Positions 13,331 through 25,270 of a stretch of DNA of 64,000 nucleotides are shown here, piece by piece. The stretch lies in the NCBI GenBank assembly GCA_963576735.1, contig OY755173.1, forward strand, positions 17,206,873 through 17,270,872, written 5' to 3'. The notes beneath the pieces were generated by a model, which had not been told where the DNA came from, searched no databases, and saw only the letters and a list, made by a program, of their open reading frames with translations. The stretch comes from Bedellia somnulentella. Lineage: Eukaryota; Arthropoda; Insecta; Lepidoptera; Bedelliidae. The position numbers and the translations under genes were made by a program. Numbering within the stretch: the first letter of the stretch is position 1; each line of letters begins with the position of its first letter.

Positions 13331-14570
13331 GAATAGGCTATTTGACTGTAATAAAAATATACATTTCTTTTATTTCATTAGTCTTAACATTTCTTTTTTG
13401 GAGCAATATGTAATGCGAGATAAAAATATTGCATTATTTCACTAAAATCCGTCTTCTAAAATAAGTATTTTTGATGCAACTGTCACGTGACTAAAAACGA
13501 CCGTGATTGGCTATTTCTATAATGACGTAGATTGCGCATTAACTGTATGTGTATCGCTTCGCTCATTGGTGTTTAATGCGGAATTGACATCATATTATTT
13601 AACCGTATTCGCGGCACATTCGAATATTGTATTTTCTTTTTCGATTTTTTAATAAAACAGCTAAAATGAAGACAAAAAAATATTTTTTTAGGGCTCCCTA
13701 TAAACAAATTAACACCGTAAGATAGTTTTCAAAACTTAGTCAAATAGCCTATTGTTGATATGCATTTCTTTAAGAAATTATGAAATGTTTTAATAAATGA
13801 AAACTTCTAGATCTAGGCAAAAGACTTCGATTAGCACAGACAAGGTTGTTCTCCTACTTGTAACGAGTTTTGTTTGAACTATAATAACGATGAATATTAC
13901 AGATAAGTACTAGTTAAAAATCCAAATCTAATCAAGAGATCATGGAGCTGTCAGAGAAAGTATATTTCTACATTGTACTTATGCTTGCTACGTATGTTTT
14001 GGAGATAACTACTAAACTTAATAATACACTCCGAATATTTTGTGTACTATTATGTGATTACAACGACGTTATAAAGTATGGGAACCTAATTGAGTTAGTT
14101 GGAGGACCTGTATTATGTGGACTATTACAATTTGGGTTCATACTTTTGGTATTGATAATAAATAACTTTTAAAGTGATATAGTCACGTCAAAAGTTTTTG
14201 TTTTAAGATAGACATTCCATCAGGAATCAGTCATAACTCAAATCTTAACGAAATTCATTGACGCAAAAATACTTGAATCGTAAGCCGAAGTCTTTTAAAA
14301 TACTATTACATACATACACAATATAATTTACAAGGATCAAGAGCAATATAATTGTGTGATTGTATACTTAATCGCCATTTAATTTATCAAAAGTCGCCAT
14401 CTTGCTCGAACCCGCGCCCATCCGCCGAGCGACCTTAGAAATTAAGAGTAAAGACTAAGTCTGAATTCCGAGAAGACTATTATAGATGGGACAATAAGTT
14501 CGGTATTCGGGGAATCGCCTTAATAAGCGATAAAGATAATAAATTAGCGACAAACAATGTAAAATCTGTG
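13331..14570. other. Gene-free stretch
   Basis: AT-rich. A 76-codon frame at 13942-14172 is hydrophobic and unrecognised. No repeat identified. Confidence 0.5.
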
Positions 14571-14706
14571 GGGCAAGCACGAGCACTATTTTATCGACAC
14601 GATAACGGTTAGAATGAGATGCCAGTATACGATACTAAGTAAGTGCGTAAGAGATGGCTGCTTTATCCCACGCGATAACTAGTTCAAACACCGCTCGTGC
14701 TTGCCC
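14571..14706. mobile_element. 136-bp mini-element with inverted ends, copy 1
   Basis: The ends GGGCAAGCACGAGC and GCTCGTGCTTGCCC are perfect 14-bp inverted repeats. The ~108-bp interior (CGACACGATAACGGTTAGAA..ATACTAAGTAAGTGCGTAAG) is nearly identical to that of the copy at 47257-47390. No coding capacity. No clear target duplication. Confidence 0.75.
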
Positions 14707-15314
14707 TTCTGATATGCATAAGTTAGTGGTGTCATTAACTTATTATATTTCATTGTGCCGCGTTGAATCTTAATTAGGTGTGTGTTGGACGAGCCTATGT
14801 CCTCGGTTATTGTAACTTCCTTTTCTTAAGATTTATTTTTGCTGACTTTTGTAACAATTTATCAATATTAATCTTTGTTTTTTGGACGTCAAATTTCAAC
14901 ATAATACTAAGTTTACTTCGGATTCAAAAGGTGTTTTGTTGAGAGAAGAACCCGTAAGAAACTCTTCAACACACATCTTTTTTACGTCCATTAAATTTTG
15001 GTGTTAGCCCGGAAACATCCTACACAGAACCCTGATGACACCATTTCATCATTTATGTAATCATTAACATTGTAATAGGCTTTCGAACTAAGATTTCTTT
15101 TAACTACTGCTTTTAATTTTGTTTCTGATAAATTAAAAATGTCCTCAGGTATTTTAAAGTCCACATGGTGTTGTGTTAGTTAGAAAAGAAATGATCCACT
15201 CTTCCGCTGCGAATAGAAATATGTGAAATGGTAAACGACGCATATACTTTTATTTCAATGGTAACCCACTAAATAAAATATTTACTGAAGGTCTAAATAG
15301 CGCTTTTAATATTG

Positions 15315-15757
15315 AAGGATGTGGCTTATTCCGTTTATCCACCCTAAAAAATCCTCCCTAAGGCGGATATTCGGAAACGTGTGTCCGTCTATCCACCCTG
15401 AACGGGGTGGATATTCGGAATGCATATAATATGGTTCTTCCGATTTTTTACCCCAAGTACAGTAATTTACAGAAACATACACAACACAAAATGGGTCCAA
15501 GGAACATCGTGAACATTAAAATACTTAAGATAAACATACCTACTTTCTTACTTACAGTTTGAATAAAAATATCTTACAAACTTAGGGTCTTTTTTCTGTA
15601 AATGACTGTACGTAGGCAGGGTAGAAAATCGGAAGAACTATATTATATGCATTCCGGATATCCACCCCGTTCAGGGTGGATAGACGGACACGCGTTTCCG
15701 AATATCCGCCTTAGGGAGGATTTTTTAGGGTGGATAAACGGAATAAGCCAAGGATGT
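15315..15757. mobile_element. MITE with long inverted ends and 8-bp target duplication
   Basis: The element proper is 15323-15749 (427 bp). Its outer ~125 bp are inverted repeats beginning GGCTTATTCCGTTTATCC and containing repeated ATCCACCCT and GGATATTCGGAA subunits. AAGGATGT directly flanks both ends (15315-15322, 15750-15757). An 8-bp duplication is typical of hAT-type and a few other transposases; the terminal bases do not decide which. The interior has no coding frame, so it is non-autonomous. Confidence 0.88.
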
Positions 15758-15899
15758 AAGAATATATATATCTTGTAAATGTTGTAATACAAGTTGTAAA
15801 TATAAATCAGCCTAGCTAAAAATTTTATAGCACAGGGCACATATTATAAGTGCACAACAACATAAAGAATTGTAATGAATCACCAAGTAAAATAATATT

Positions 15900-16016
15900 C
15901 TTTTCGCTTTTAGTGATAAGACCGCCAATTGTACTTTTGTTAATTCATTCTGTGTATTTGTGATTGTTTTTCCATATCTGATGTACAATAAAGAGTTTTC
16001 TATTCTATTCTATTCT
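15900..16016 (+). repeat. LINE-type 3' end with CTATT repeat tail
   Basis: GATGTACAATAAAGAGTTTT runs into four CTATT repeats (about 15996-16016). This polyadenylation-like AATAAA plus pentamer tail is typical of insect non-LTR retrotransposon 3' ends. No coding part survives. Confidence 0.5.
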
Positions 16017-16328
16017 ATATTCTACTTGCTAAAACATACGGACTATAGTAATCAGCTTATTACACTTCGCTTAAATGTAAGCTCAAAACAATCATAAACC
16101 ACGATTAAGTGACATAACTGACCCAATATTTGGTTATTTTATCACCTAATAAGCGGGCGGAGTCATAATATTGACCAAGACAATGAGATACGAGGGTAAA
16201 CAGATACACAGTAAGCTACTGTTGTGCGACCTTGCCATTCAACAACACAATCGTTTCTTATACTAAGCTATATTAGCTACACATTAGCATCTACTAATCG
16301 TATGCTTTAGTTAAGGATTAACATTTAT

Positions 16329-16400
16329 GCTCAAGGCTATTATTCATTAAAAAGGGTAGCCAGAGCTTCAAAATCAAGAACAATTTAGCCACTCTTGAAG
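16329..16400 (-). repeat. SINE-B 3' fragment
   Basis: CTCAAGGCTATTATT..AAGGGTAGCCAGAGCTTC..TTTAGCCACTCTTGAAGG follows the SINE-B 3' region in minus orientation with many changes. Confidence 0.45.
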
Positions 16401-16660
16401 GATTTAATTTAGAGATCTTGTATGTACGACAAATCAAAGAAGGAGAGCGGGTTGGCTGGGCTTTTATTATAAATAAATAAAGATATATTTTTTCTCTTAT
16501 AGTGTTAAAGAGCTTTTGATTCTAATTGGCAAACGACTTCAAGGACCAGTGGGCTCAAATTGTTTCACCAAACACTCTTGAGCCAACAATCTCACTGCCA
16601 TTAACTTATCAAGGTTTGTATAACATTTGATTAGAGCTTTGCAACGTACTTACTAAATTT

Positions 16661-17031
16661 GATAATAAACCGTGATAGCCCAGTGGATAGAACACTCGGT
16701 TATCGTGCAAGCGACTAGTGTTCAAATCCTGGGTCGGGCCTACACCAATTTGTCTTTTCTAAAGACATATGTGTGGTTAATTTATCATGGTTGCTAACGG
16801 TAAGGGAAAACATCGTGAGGAAACCCACATGGCTGAGTTGTACTTAGTCATGTGACAGTGTATTCGTACAAAACGGCGATAGGCCTGCCCCCTATCACGT
16901 GAGTACACTGTCCATGCAAAACGTGGGTACTCTGAACACCAGGTGACAAAGTCACGTGATGTTCAGAAGTATTAGTACCTCTGCCAACCCCTTCGGGGAT
17001 ATTCGGCGTGAACGTTTATGTTTATGTTATG
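16661..17031 (+). mobile_element. SINE-A, full-length copy
   Basis: The plus-strand copy shows all landmarks: A box TAGCCCAGTGG (16676-16686), B box GTGTTCAAATCC (16718-16729), a GTGAGGAAACCCACATGGC body, the CACCAGGTGACAAAGTCACGTG segment, and the 3' end CTCTGCCAACCCCTTCGGGG with a TTATG-type tail. TTACTAAATTT at 16650-16660 and 17032-17042 is the likely target duplication. Confidence 0.9.
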
Positions 17032-17042
17032 TTACTAAATTT

Positions 17043-18258
17043 ATAAAGAAAACAATCCCAGAGTGCTTATTTTATTGCGAGTTCTTTTGGCAATGCATGC
17101 GAATAAAATAAGTCTAAGTTTCCGTTAAAACATATAAATAAGTAATGACAAATCCAACCGTATAAAAAACTAACGAAGTAAAATCCTTGATACTGTATTT
17201 TACACCTAGCAACATTTAAATAAAAACAATGGGCCCCTGACACGTATTATAATCGTGTCATTACTTACCTCATTGTATAACAAAGGACAATAATAATAAC
17301 ATGAAAAAACACAGGCAAAGGAAATGCTGGAAACGGAAGTAATATGCATTTGCATTTTTTTTTTAATTATATTATCATGCAGTTACATTTTACGAATAAG
17401 AGTTGATGCAGAATATTTATGGCCGCATAGACCTAATCTCTACTAAGGGTTATAAATAAATATGGTAAAGTGCGAGTCGGGATCGCGCTCAGAAGGTTTC
17501 ACAGGTGGTATGGGAGTCTTTTAAATATTTATATATCTGACGCCAGTAATAAAATTATTATGATTTCGATATTTCAAACGTCCATTTGTTATCGTTATCA
17601 ATACCGTGCAAATTTGAGCAAAAAAATTCGTTTGTTATATGGGACCTCACCCTAATGATATATTTAATAAAATAAAATATACGTGGTGTTTTAGCGGAAA
17701 CATAAATAGAGCATTATTGACAATTCCAGCTCTTCAAGTATCACAGTACACGAGATCGATCTCAAGGCTCTAGCCTGGCGAAAGACGACAGCGAAGGCTC
17801 AGTTATAGGGCGTCGTTTTACCTGGGATACCTATCAACTATAACTATTATATGTCTTTTCAGAGAAGAAAAGTATTGAAAAATATTATGATCCGTGAAAA
17901 AAGATCTTCCTACATTACAATTTCAACAATGCGTACGATATGTATTTCATATTTCACTTCTAAAATAAAACTACAACAAAAGTCCTAGCTCTACGCAAGC
18001 TTTAAACAGCTATACTTATCTATTCTCGCTGCATCCAAGAGAGAGTAGGTAAATGAAATTCCTGCAAACAATCGCGGATCAGATCTTAATATTGCCCCTT
18101 ATAAGGGCAATAGCAGGACACGAAGAAATAGTCCTCAGAAACTACATCGTATATAAGTTGCAACTGACAGATACGTGTTACGGTTGTATAAGAGTATCAT
18201 ATGAATGCAGGTTACGTTGCTGTTGCGATTTGAATGCTTTTTAATGTAATATAGTATA
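17043..18258. other. Gene-free stretch
   Basis: No gene recognised. The frame at 18053-18244 covers a short inverted repeat (ATTGCCCCTTATAAGGGCAAT at 18092-18112) but has no protein features. Confidence 0.5.
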
Positions 18259-18400
18259 TGTGTAGTGTGGGCTTAGAATAATACTAACCTATTTCTTTCT
18301 ATGGTAGTGGTAAAAGGTGACTGGGTATTGGGGCCTTTGTGGGGATGGTGAGCGATATGGTTCGAAACCAATCACCAAACTTCCCCTTATAATATACTCA
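18259..18400 (+). repeat. Diverged SINE-B relic
   Basis: Retains GTGTGGGCTTAGAATA, GGTATTGGGGCC, GAGCGATATGGTT and CCAATCACCAAAC in SINE-B order. Confidence 0.55.
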
Positions 18401-18771
18401 GCTTACATACACTCTAATTATATAGCCACTAAATTTTCGAAATTGTCTTACGAATTTTCGATCTTAATTTATTTATAGCCATGAGTATAAATATCTATGT
18501 AGTATAAAATATTTAAGGTAAGCTAAATAAAAATGTGCATAAAATAAATAAACATTCCTACTTATCTATCGTCGTCGGGTCTATGCCGCAAACGTATCAA
18601 CAAAGCTACCATAAAACATGCTTGAATATGAGTTGAGCTTTTAAAAAGATATAGTTTACATTCAACATACACTGAAAAAAAGATTTGAAACAAAAAAAGT
18701 CACGGGTATAAATTATTATATGGTAAATTCGTTGTTTAGTTTATATTGCCCAAACTTATTGAGTCGACGAC

Positions 18772-19137
18772 GTGATAGCTCAGTGGGTAGAACACCGGTT
18801 GACGTGCAAGCGACTGGTGTTCAAATCCCGGGTCGGGCCTACACCAATTTGTCTTTTCTAAAGACATATGTGTGGTTAATTTATCACGGTTGTTAACGGT
18901 GAGGGAAAACATCGTGAGGAAACCCACATGGCTGAGTTGTACTTAGTCATGTGACAGTGTCATCGTACAAAAACGGCGATAGGCCTGCCCCCTATCACGT
19001 GAGTACACTGTCCATGCAAAACGTGGGTACTCTGAACACCAGGTGACAATGTCACATGATGTTCAGAAGTATTAGTACCTCTGCCAACCCCTTCGGGGAT
19101 ATTCGGCGTAAACGTTTATGTTTATGTTATGTTATGT
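18772..19137 (+). mobile_element. SINE-A, near full-length copy
   Basis: Plus-strand copy with A box TAGCTCAGTGG, B box GTGTTCAAATCC and the complete 3' end and TTATG tail. Imperfect flanking TTATTGAGTC / TTATTGAAGTC suggests the target duplication. The 63-codon minus-strand frame at 18736-18927 is only this SINE read backwards. Confidence 0.88.
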
Positions 19138-19242
19138 TTATTGAAGTCATTCAACAGAGTTACGTAGATAGATAGATAACTCAGAATTATATAAACTTTA
19201 AGTTTTGTTTATTTCCTTACTCAAAATACTCCTCTAAAAGTC

Positions 19243-19365
19243 TCTACTAAGTACAACTCAGCCATGTGGGTTTCCTCACCGTTAACAACCATGATAAATT
19301 AACCACACATATGTCTCTAGAAAAGACAAATTGGTGTAGGCCCGACCCAGGATTTGAACACTAGT
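19243..19365 (-). repeat. SINE-A fragment
   Basis: Central body and part of the head of SINE-A in minus orientation (CAGCCATGTGGGTTTCCTCA..AGGCCCGACCCAGGATTTGA). Both outer ends are missing and it breaks off inside the head after AACACTAGT. Confidence 0.8.
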
Positions 19366-19684
19366 TAGTGCTATTTTAAGAGACTCTACAGAGCAAACAA
19401 ATCACGTATGATAACAATTAGCTTAACTAGTTACCGCTGACAACGTTTATCTTATTACAATGTATTCTATAGCTAGATACTCGTACATATCCATTCACCG
19501 CTGTCAGTGTTATTGAATTTAATTATGATAAATGAGTTGTGTCAATAGTGTTTTTCTGCTTCAGTTGTCACTAACTACAGTCGTAATGTAATGCAATTAT
19601 TATTCTTGGCTTAGCTTTAAGCTGATAATTTTAATTCAAGCCGATAAATAAATAAAATAAATATATACGGATATATTATACACA

Positions 19685-19850
19685 GATCAAGTTAGCCCCA
19701 AACTAAGTACGACTTGTATTATGGGATACAAATTCAACGATACATTTAATATGATATAATCCACATTTAAATAACACCCAAGACTAAGAAACAAACATTT
19801 ATGCTCATCATTATGGGGATCGAACCCGCAACCTTCGATAGTCTTAAGTT
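19685..19850 (-). repeat. tRNA-derived SINE of a second type (Metulj-like)
   Basis: On the minus strand GGTTGCGGGTTCGATCCCCA is a B box in tRNA context. It is followed by GATGAGCATAAATGTTTGTT and CTTAGTCTTGGGTGTTA, a sequence order I associate with common lepidopteran SINEs. The family name is from memory and uncertain. Confidence 0.5.
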
Positions 19851-20042
19851 AGAAGTTTATTGTGAAAGTCTATGATATGTTTTCGTCTTCAGTTGAATTT
19901 TCTAGATATTAATATTTATATTTATTTATTTCCAATATTATTTCTTGAACATCTGCGCATTTTGCCTGATATAAGTTAAATGCAATTTATGGTTTGCATC
20001 GTGTTGGGAAAAAAATCTGTTTGAAAATTGTATAATTGTTAA

Positions 20043-20227
20043 TCCTATTATTATTATAAATGTGAGAATTAAATATAGAAACCCAAATTATCAAGTAGGA
20101 TACTTTTTATCCCGGAAAAAATTGACCTACAAAATATTCACGCCTGATTGAATTAAGAGTACCGGAAAAAACGCCTAAAGTTTTGTCATAACAGATTTGA
20201 TAGTACGAAGTCTGTCGGGTCAGCTAG
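20043..20227 (+). mobile_element. Small non-autonomous Helitron
   Basis: Starts TCCTATTATTATTATAAATG and ends ACGAAGTCTGTCGGGTCAGCTAG, with A immediately left and T immediately right. This fits the Helitron rules (5'-TC, 3'-CTRR, insertion between A and T, no duplication). It is only 185 bp with no coding capacity. Confidence 0.6.
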
Positions 20228-20325
20228 TAAATAAATATAGGAACGAAAAATTTCGACACCGGCGGGGATATTTATTAGTAATAATCCCCACATAGGGTTT
20301 TCATGAACAAAACATTCTAATTGTA
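20228..20325 (-). repeat. Family C repeat copy
   Basis: GAAAAATTTCGACACCGGCG..ATTTATTAGTAATAATCCCC..ATAGGGTTTTCATGAAC is one of four related sequences in the window (see 22530, 44905 and 49705). It abuts the end of the small Helitron. Confidence 0.55.
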
Positions 20326-22524
20326 TAATTGTCTTTGTCAATTGCCCAGGTTGTATGGAAGAAACCACGTAAAGTGCCAACCATAATTCATAATTCCGCC
20401 AATCATAATTCTATTCAAGAGCCTAGTGTCTGTAATATTATTTAACTGTGATGAGCATAGGGCTTTTTATTCTATTCATTATTAATCGGTCGAAACCTCA
20501 TAAATTGGCTAGAATTTTGGCTATCCCTATAAGAAGATAGCCCTCCCCATATGGACCATGTTTGAATTCCTCTCCATATGTTAATAAATCGTGTCACACT
20601 TCTTCTACATCTTAATTCAATTATACTAACTTAAACCAACAAAAGACTATTGAGGGTAAATTCTACGAGCAGTACAAAATCTTATATAAAACATAGTCAA
20701 AACTGTAAAATCCCATGAGAATTAGGCTAGAACTAGTGAAAACTCGAGCGAATTACAATTCTAGATGACCGACAGAACACAAAGCAGCTAACAAGATGGG
20801 CGTGGTTGTGGGTACAATTTCACTACGTAAATATAGGTTTGTGATAATGGACACTAGTAATTTGTATAATTTCTATGAATGAAATACCAATGGCACAGTG
20901 ACCTATATATGTATACTGTAACTGAAGTTTTTTGGTGACTACAATTAGCTGTCGAAACTATGACTTTGATGGCAAATATTCTAAACTTCCGAAACCAATT
21001 TTAATGCGCCGGTAGCAGAAATGACGGCCTATGACAATAACGCAACATTTCTATGGCCACAAACAAGGCGTTAGTGAAACGAAACATAATCCTTCAATGA
21101 ATACATAGTCTACATATATAGTCTACATAAATATTTGAAATATAAATAATGTATGTCACAGTTACGTGAAATAGATTTTTGTTTTCTTTTGATGATGAAA
21201 TGTTACTTGCATTGACGTTGGATAAACTGCAAGAGATTATTATTAATATGTTTGTCATATTTCTCTTAAAAGTGGAATAAGTAAAGAAGTTCATAAATTT
21301 CGGAAGCTAAGTTTAACAAACATACCCAAAACAAAACTTGTGAAAAAGTCAATGAGGCAGAGGGTCAACTCTGCACATCGAAAACCATAATAGGCATACT
21401 TATATCTTCTAACCCATATTAAAATTTATTTCTGTCTCGCTCACACGATCGAATATTCGTATTTTGACATTTCTAATATATGAGAATACATGGTGATATC
21501 GACGAATCCAACAATACCCCCGTAGTTGTCGTTGGTTTCATCGAATAGAAAGCGCCAATATTCATATTGGTCTATAACAAAATGTCAAAATCTGAATATT
21601 CGATCGTGCGAGGGAGTAAGAAATAAAATTTTAACATGGGTAGAAGAGATAAGTATGCTAATTATCGTTCTCGGCGTGAAGAGTAGACCTTTAGTTTTTG
21701 TCCGTAAAAGGCCCAAATAGCTGTGAATGACCCGTAAAAAGCTTGAGAATGAATGAATTTAGCAGAGATGGTTAAGGTCCAACAGAAAAAATATACGTTA
21801 TTAGATAGAGTGAGAAATAATGTGATTCGAATAATTTAATTGTATAAGAACGAGTTTACTAATCTTACGTTGGGGATAGAAGGTGGAGCCTGAAACGGGC
21901 GAACGATAGAACTTCTCTACAACTTACAGTTCTGCTAAGGTAATAACTATTCGTTCATATGTTATTTTTTTATGTTTGTGCTTTGTTTTTCGTTTTAACT
22001 CGTCTACAGCAAAGCCAACATGAAGTTTAAGGATATTTGACAATATGTGTATGTAAGTAAAGCTCCCAAAGCTCACAACGTAATGCTGAGGCAGCACCGT
22101 TTCGCTGTGCAGAGGCCTTTCCTTCTAAATATTATATTTGTATGTTTTTTTTTGTTCTTTTGTTTTCTAACATTGATCAATAATATGTCGTATATTTTTT
22201 CTCTATTATTCTTTTTTTTTCCATGTTCTGTGCAGCGAATAAATGTATCTTTTTCTTTCTTTCTCTTTCTTTAAATTCTATCGTAGTATCTAGACTACTA
22301 AATAGATTTTAATACACGAGGTGTCAATAGCTTAATATCAATAGCGCAGTTGTCAAAGGCTAAACTACGTTAACGCTACTAGAAAACTAGTGGTTAAGCA
22401 GATCATGCTAAACAAGTTTTACTATGCAAACTTGATAAGAGAAACTTTATTTTGCTGATCTCAATACATTTTGTGACGAGAGCTTAGCTGATTCATATGA
22501 GGAAGTAAAATATAATTTTAATTA
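20326..22524. other. Gene-free stretch
   Basis: AT-rich. At 22050-22275 a segment ending GCGAATAAATGTATC followed by a TTTC-rich tail looks like another LINE 3' end, without coding support. 21420-21600 contains a loose inverted pair around CGAATATTC. No gene recognised. Confidence 0.5.
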
Positions 22525-22529
22525 GATGT

Positions 22530-22680
22530 TTTTGTTCACGAAAACCTCATGTGGGGAATTATTACAAAAAAAATAAAAAAAAATAAAAAAAACATATACG
22601 TAAGAAAAAAGGGGGCGTATACCCTGATGTCGTTGGTTCGTCTCGATTTTTTTCTTTTCTTTATTTATTAGTTAAAGTAT
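22530..22680 (+). repeat. Family C repeat with A-rich insertion
   Basis: Has the family C start (TTCACGAAAACCTCATGTGG), then an expanded A-rich tract (22565-22600), then TCGTCTCGATTTTTTTCTTT and TTTATTTATTAGTTA. Confidence 0.55.
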
Positions 22681-22693
22681 AACATATAATAAA

Positions 22694-22984
22694 ACATATA
22701 CGTTCACGCTGAATATCCCCGAAGGGGTTGGCAGAGGTACTAATACTTCTGGACATCGCGTGACTTTGTCACCTGGTGTTCAAAGTACCCACAGGCCTAT
22801 CGCCGTTTTGTACTAATACACTGTCACATGACTAAGTTCAACTCAGCCCTCCCTCACCGTTAATAACCATGATAAATTAACCACACATATGTCTTTTAGA
22901 AAAGACAAATTGGTGTAGGCTCGACCCGGGATTTGAACACTTGTTGTTTGCACGATAACCGGTGTTCTTCCCATTGAGCTATCA
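22694..22984 (-). mobile_element. SINE-A copy with internal deletions
   Basis: Minus-strand SINE-A with the tail motif (GAATATCCCCGAAGGGGTTG) and tRNA head present. Two internal blocks present in the 6.4 kb copy are missing (after GTACCCAC and after CTCAGCC). Confidence 0.85.
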
Positions 22985-23422
22985 AATATAAATTTGTTCT
23001 TATAAAGTGGGTCCCATAATAAAAGTTGTTCTGTATGATCTCCCTAACAAGGCTTTGGCTTCAGATCCAGCCCAATTAATCGGCTATTTGAATTATTATT
23101 ATTGGTAATTCCACTCACTCAATAATTACTATGGACCCCATACAAAATATAATTCATGAATTACTGTTGGATATTGTTAATGTTACTATCTTGCCAAAAC
23201 GCTTTAAAGCTGATTCTTGAAAGCATGTAAAAAATATCCATTTTTCGAACGGTTGTGATAGGTGAAGACGTAATATTGACAAACGTGTGACGTTGTCGAT
23301 TCAAACAATACTACCCGTTTAGATTTATGTTAGTAATTTTCCTTTCTTTATTACGATATTTTAATATACTCTGTATAGTAATGAAATCATATCTAAAAAC
23401 GCAATAAGAGAACAATCCATAC

Positions 23423-23598
23423 CTCAACAAGCAAGTGAGCTGCACATCATTCTGAAGTCTGGCCAACGCTACTACCCCGTCTTGTCTCACAGCCGACACT
23501 TTGTCTCTCAACGCCCCTCCGGCCCCTGCGGCCCCTTCCGTCCCCGCGCGCTCGCCTATGATGCGCATTATGTTGGGCTGGCGGAGGAAAGCCACCAC
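23423..23598 (-). CDS. Hecw: Hecw exon H: block preceding the HECT domain
   Basis: The 176-bp exon starts VVAFLRQPNIMRIIGERAG, passes through an Ala/Gly-rich stretch, and continues LRDKVSAVRQDGVVALARLQ to a TTG AG|GTATGG donor in phase 2. In vertebrate HECW this is the V-A-F-L-R-Q-P-N-I block, with its LR-(D/E)-K-(I/V) helix, just N-terminal to the HECT domain. It is GC-rich compared with its surroundings. It is the last exon I can identify. The next should begin with one base completing the codon, followed by a short acidic stretch and then HECT. I found no such exon in 1-23422, so the catalytic domain is probably outside the window. Confidence 0.93.
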
Positions 23599-24445
23599 CT
23601 GCAAGGAGGAAAAGATGAGGAATTAACACACCTACTATCACAAGTAGCATATATTGTAGTGTGAATGTAGTTAAGCAGGACTTAACTCACATAAAGTTGA
23701 TTAAGAGGCATGGGCGTTTAAAGTTTGAAATACAGTGGTTTTTTTGTACTGTGGGTTAAGTTGGGTGTTTACGTGCACTTTTTATAAGTACAGTTTTCAC
23801 TACTTCATTGATTCAACCCTCAGCTATATAATAGCATACTTAACATAACTTTCGCGAATGTGTGCGTTGAGTTCTTTCTGCTTAACTACGTATATAGTTG
23901 AGTATAGACTCACGAATTTATACAGCAAGATTAAAGGAGTACGTAATTCTCCAGTCAATGATGACAACTGAGTGAATAAAACAGAAAAAGGTTTCCGAAA
24001 AGATTTAACAACCTTGTATCCCTATGGGTACTAAAAATAAGATGATGGTATTCTAAATCTTCATCACCACAGAATATAAATAATCCCTTTTTGTTATGTT
24101 TTTCTCTTTAACCCACCTAATCCCAGCAAATATAATTGTTGGACCTACATATCACTATACATACATAAATGTATCACAAAATTATGAAGAGAATAAGCAA
24201 ATGTAAATGATTTATTAAGGCCAAAGAACTAAAGCACAACTAATATTTACAATAAAATAAACAACTGTCCAATAAAAAATCAATTATGCAATTAAAATTT
24301 GCTATATGCTATCTGCTTATTGCAGGTAACTTTGAACCTTTTCGTCTTTTTGTAATGCACCTTGTTTATTAATGTATTATTATGTTTTGATATGACAAAG
24401 GCAAATAAAGTCATTTTATTTATTTTAAATTAAGAGTAGACGTAC
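23599..24445 (-). other. Hecw intron (between exons G and H)
   Basis: 847-bp intron. At about 24300-24425 it contains a plus-strand GGCAAATAAAGTCATTTTAT tail that resembles a retroposon 3' end. Nothing else recognised. Confidence 0.6.
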
Positions 24446-24535
24446 CTTGTCGTTATATGCTACTGGTATTTCATGTGAGGTATGAGCCTGTATGTCCATG
24501 GTTGTCACTGGTGGTCTGGGCGGCGGCGTCGGAGC
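24446..24535 (-). CDS. Hecw: Hecw exon G: proline-rich linker
   Basis: A 90-bp exon (30 codons), phase 0 to phase 0, with a TTTTCAG acceptor and a GTACGT donor. It reads APTPPPRPPVTTMDIQ and ends HEIPVAYNDK. Vertebrate HECW proteins have the same -LPLAYNDK- ending just before a -(I/V)VAFLRQPNI- block, and the next exon begins with that block. The proline run is a likely disordered spacer. The splice signals are better than average for the gene. Confidence 0.9.
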
Positions 24536-25147
24536 CTGAAAATTATATTTTATTAGTAAAACAAGATTTTTATTTATAATTTTTAATGATGTATCAAAAA
24601 TATTTAGTGGATTAGTTTTTCGATTACATACTCAATTAACGTAAAAATCAATGTCGAAATTCATGATCATTAGTTAAATATGGGAGTGTTGCTCTAGTTC
24701 TGAACTTATTGTTGAAAATAAATAAATAAATTCCGTAAGGGTGAAATTCCACCAGAGATGTGCACGTTTTATAAGTTTTCAAATTCTATTGAATCACTTC
24801 ATTTAGCTCGGCTCGTCTCCGCATAGGAATACTTAAAGACACATTATACTCGCACATCTCTATTGAATTTGCAACCTTACTGTTGATTACAGTGTAGTAC
24901 AGGTACAGGGTACACTGAACTAAATATATTGTTTACATCAAAACTCAAGAAAAAAAAGCAAATACAAAAAGAAAATAGTAAATACCACTCTCACAAGAAA
25001 TCTGACTACGTGCAAAAATAAAGAAACACAAGAAAACTTCAAAATAAAATGTAATACAACGCCATCTGTTATCACGATCTAAAACTAAAACAACTCCATG
25101 CAAGCACGTTTCGTGGAGCAAAGCTAGATGGTGTTAGTAGTTATAAC
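24536..25147 (-). other. Hecw intron (between exons F and G)
   Basis: 612-bp AT-rich intron with no repeat I can name. Confidence 0.6.
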
Positions 25148-25270
25148 CTCTTGAACTATTAGCCTCCTTCTTTGTGGTAAAATAGGGCTGAAAGGGCCGG
25201 ACGCCGGTGCCCGCGGAAGTCGAGGATCGATAAAGGTTGTACGGCGCATCACGTGGTCCACGAAGAAACG
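25148..25270 (-). CDS. Hecw: Hecw exon F: second half of WW2
   Basis: The exon completes WW2 with RFFVDHVMRRTTFIDPRLP. As in vertebrate HECW proteins, the second signature Trp is replaced by Phe (TTFIDP), so this WW domain is atypical in its binding face. The acceptor is GTACAG at 25271-25273. I placed the donor at GAG|GTTATA. It is weak, but it gives 123 bp (41 codons) with phase 0 on both sides, matching both neighbours. The residues after DPRLP (APASGPFSPILPQRRR) are lineage-specific. The start and WW2 content are firm; the 3' boundary is less certain. Confidence 0.85.

Noticed and set aside
15306..15840. Two minus-strand frames with similar sequence (GGYPECI / HPKKSSLRRIFG)
   Set aside because: Both are translations of the two inverted ends of the 15323-15749 MITE.
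18736..18927. 63-codon minus-strand frame
   Set aside because: It is SINE-A read in antisense.
16661..19137. tRNA gene candidates from A/B boxes
   Set aside because: The boxes belong to SINE-A heads. The cloverleaf is not complete and the sequence continues into the SINE body.
1..23422. Search for HECT exons of Hecw on the minus strand
   Set aside because: Scanned by eye for the HECT motifs that follow exon H and for a phase-2 continuation; nothing convincing. A profile search could still find short exons.
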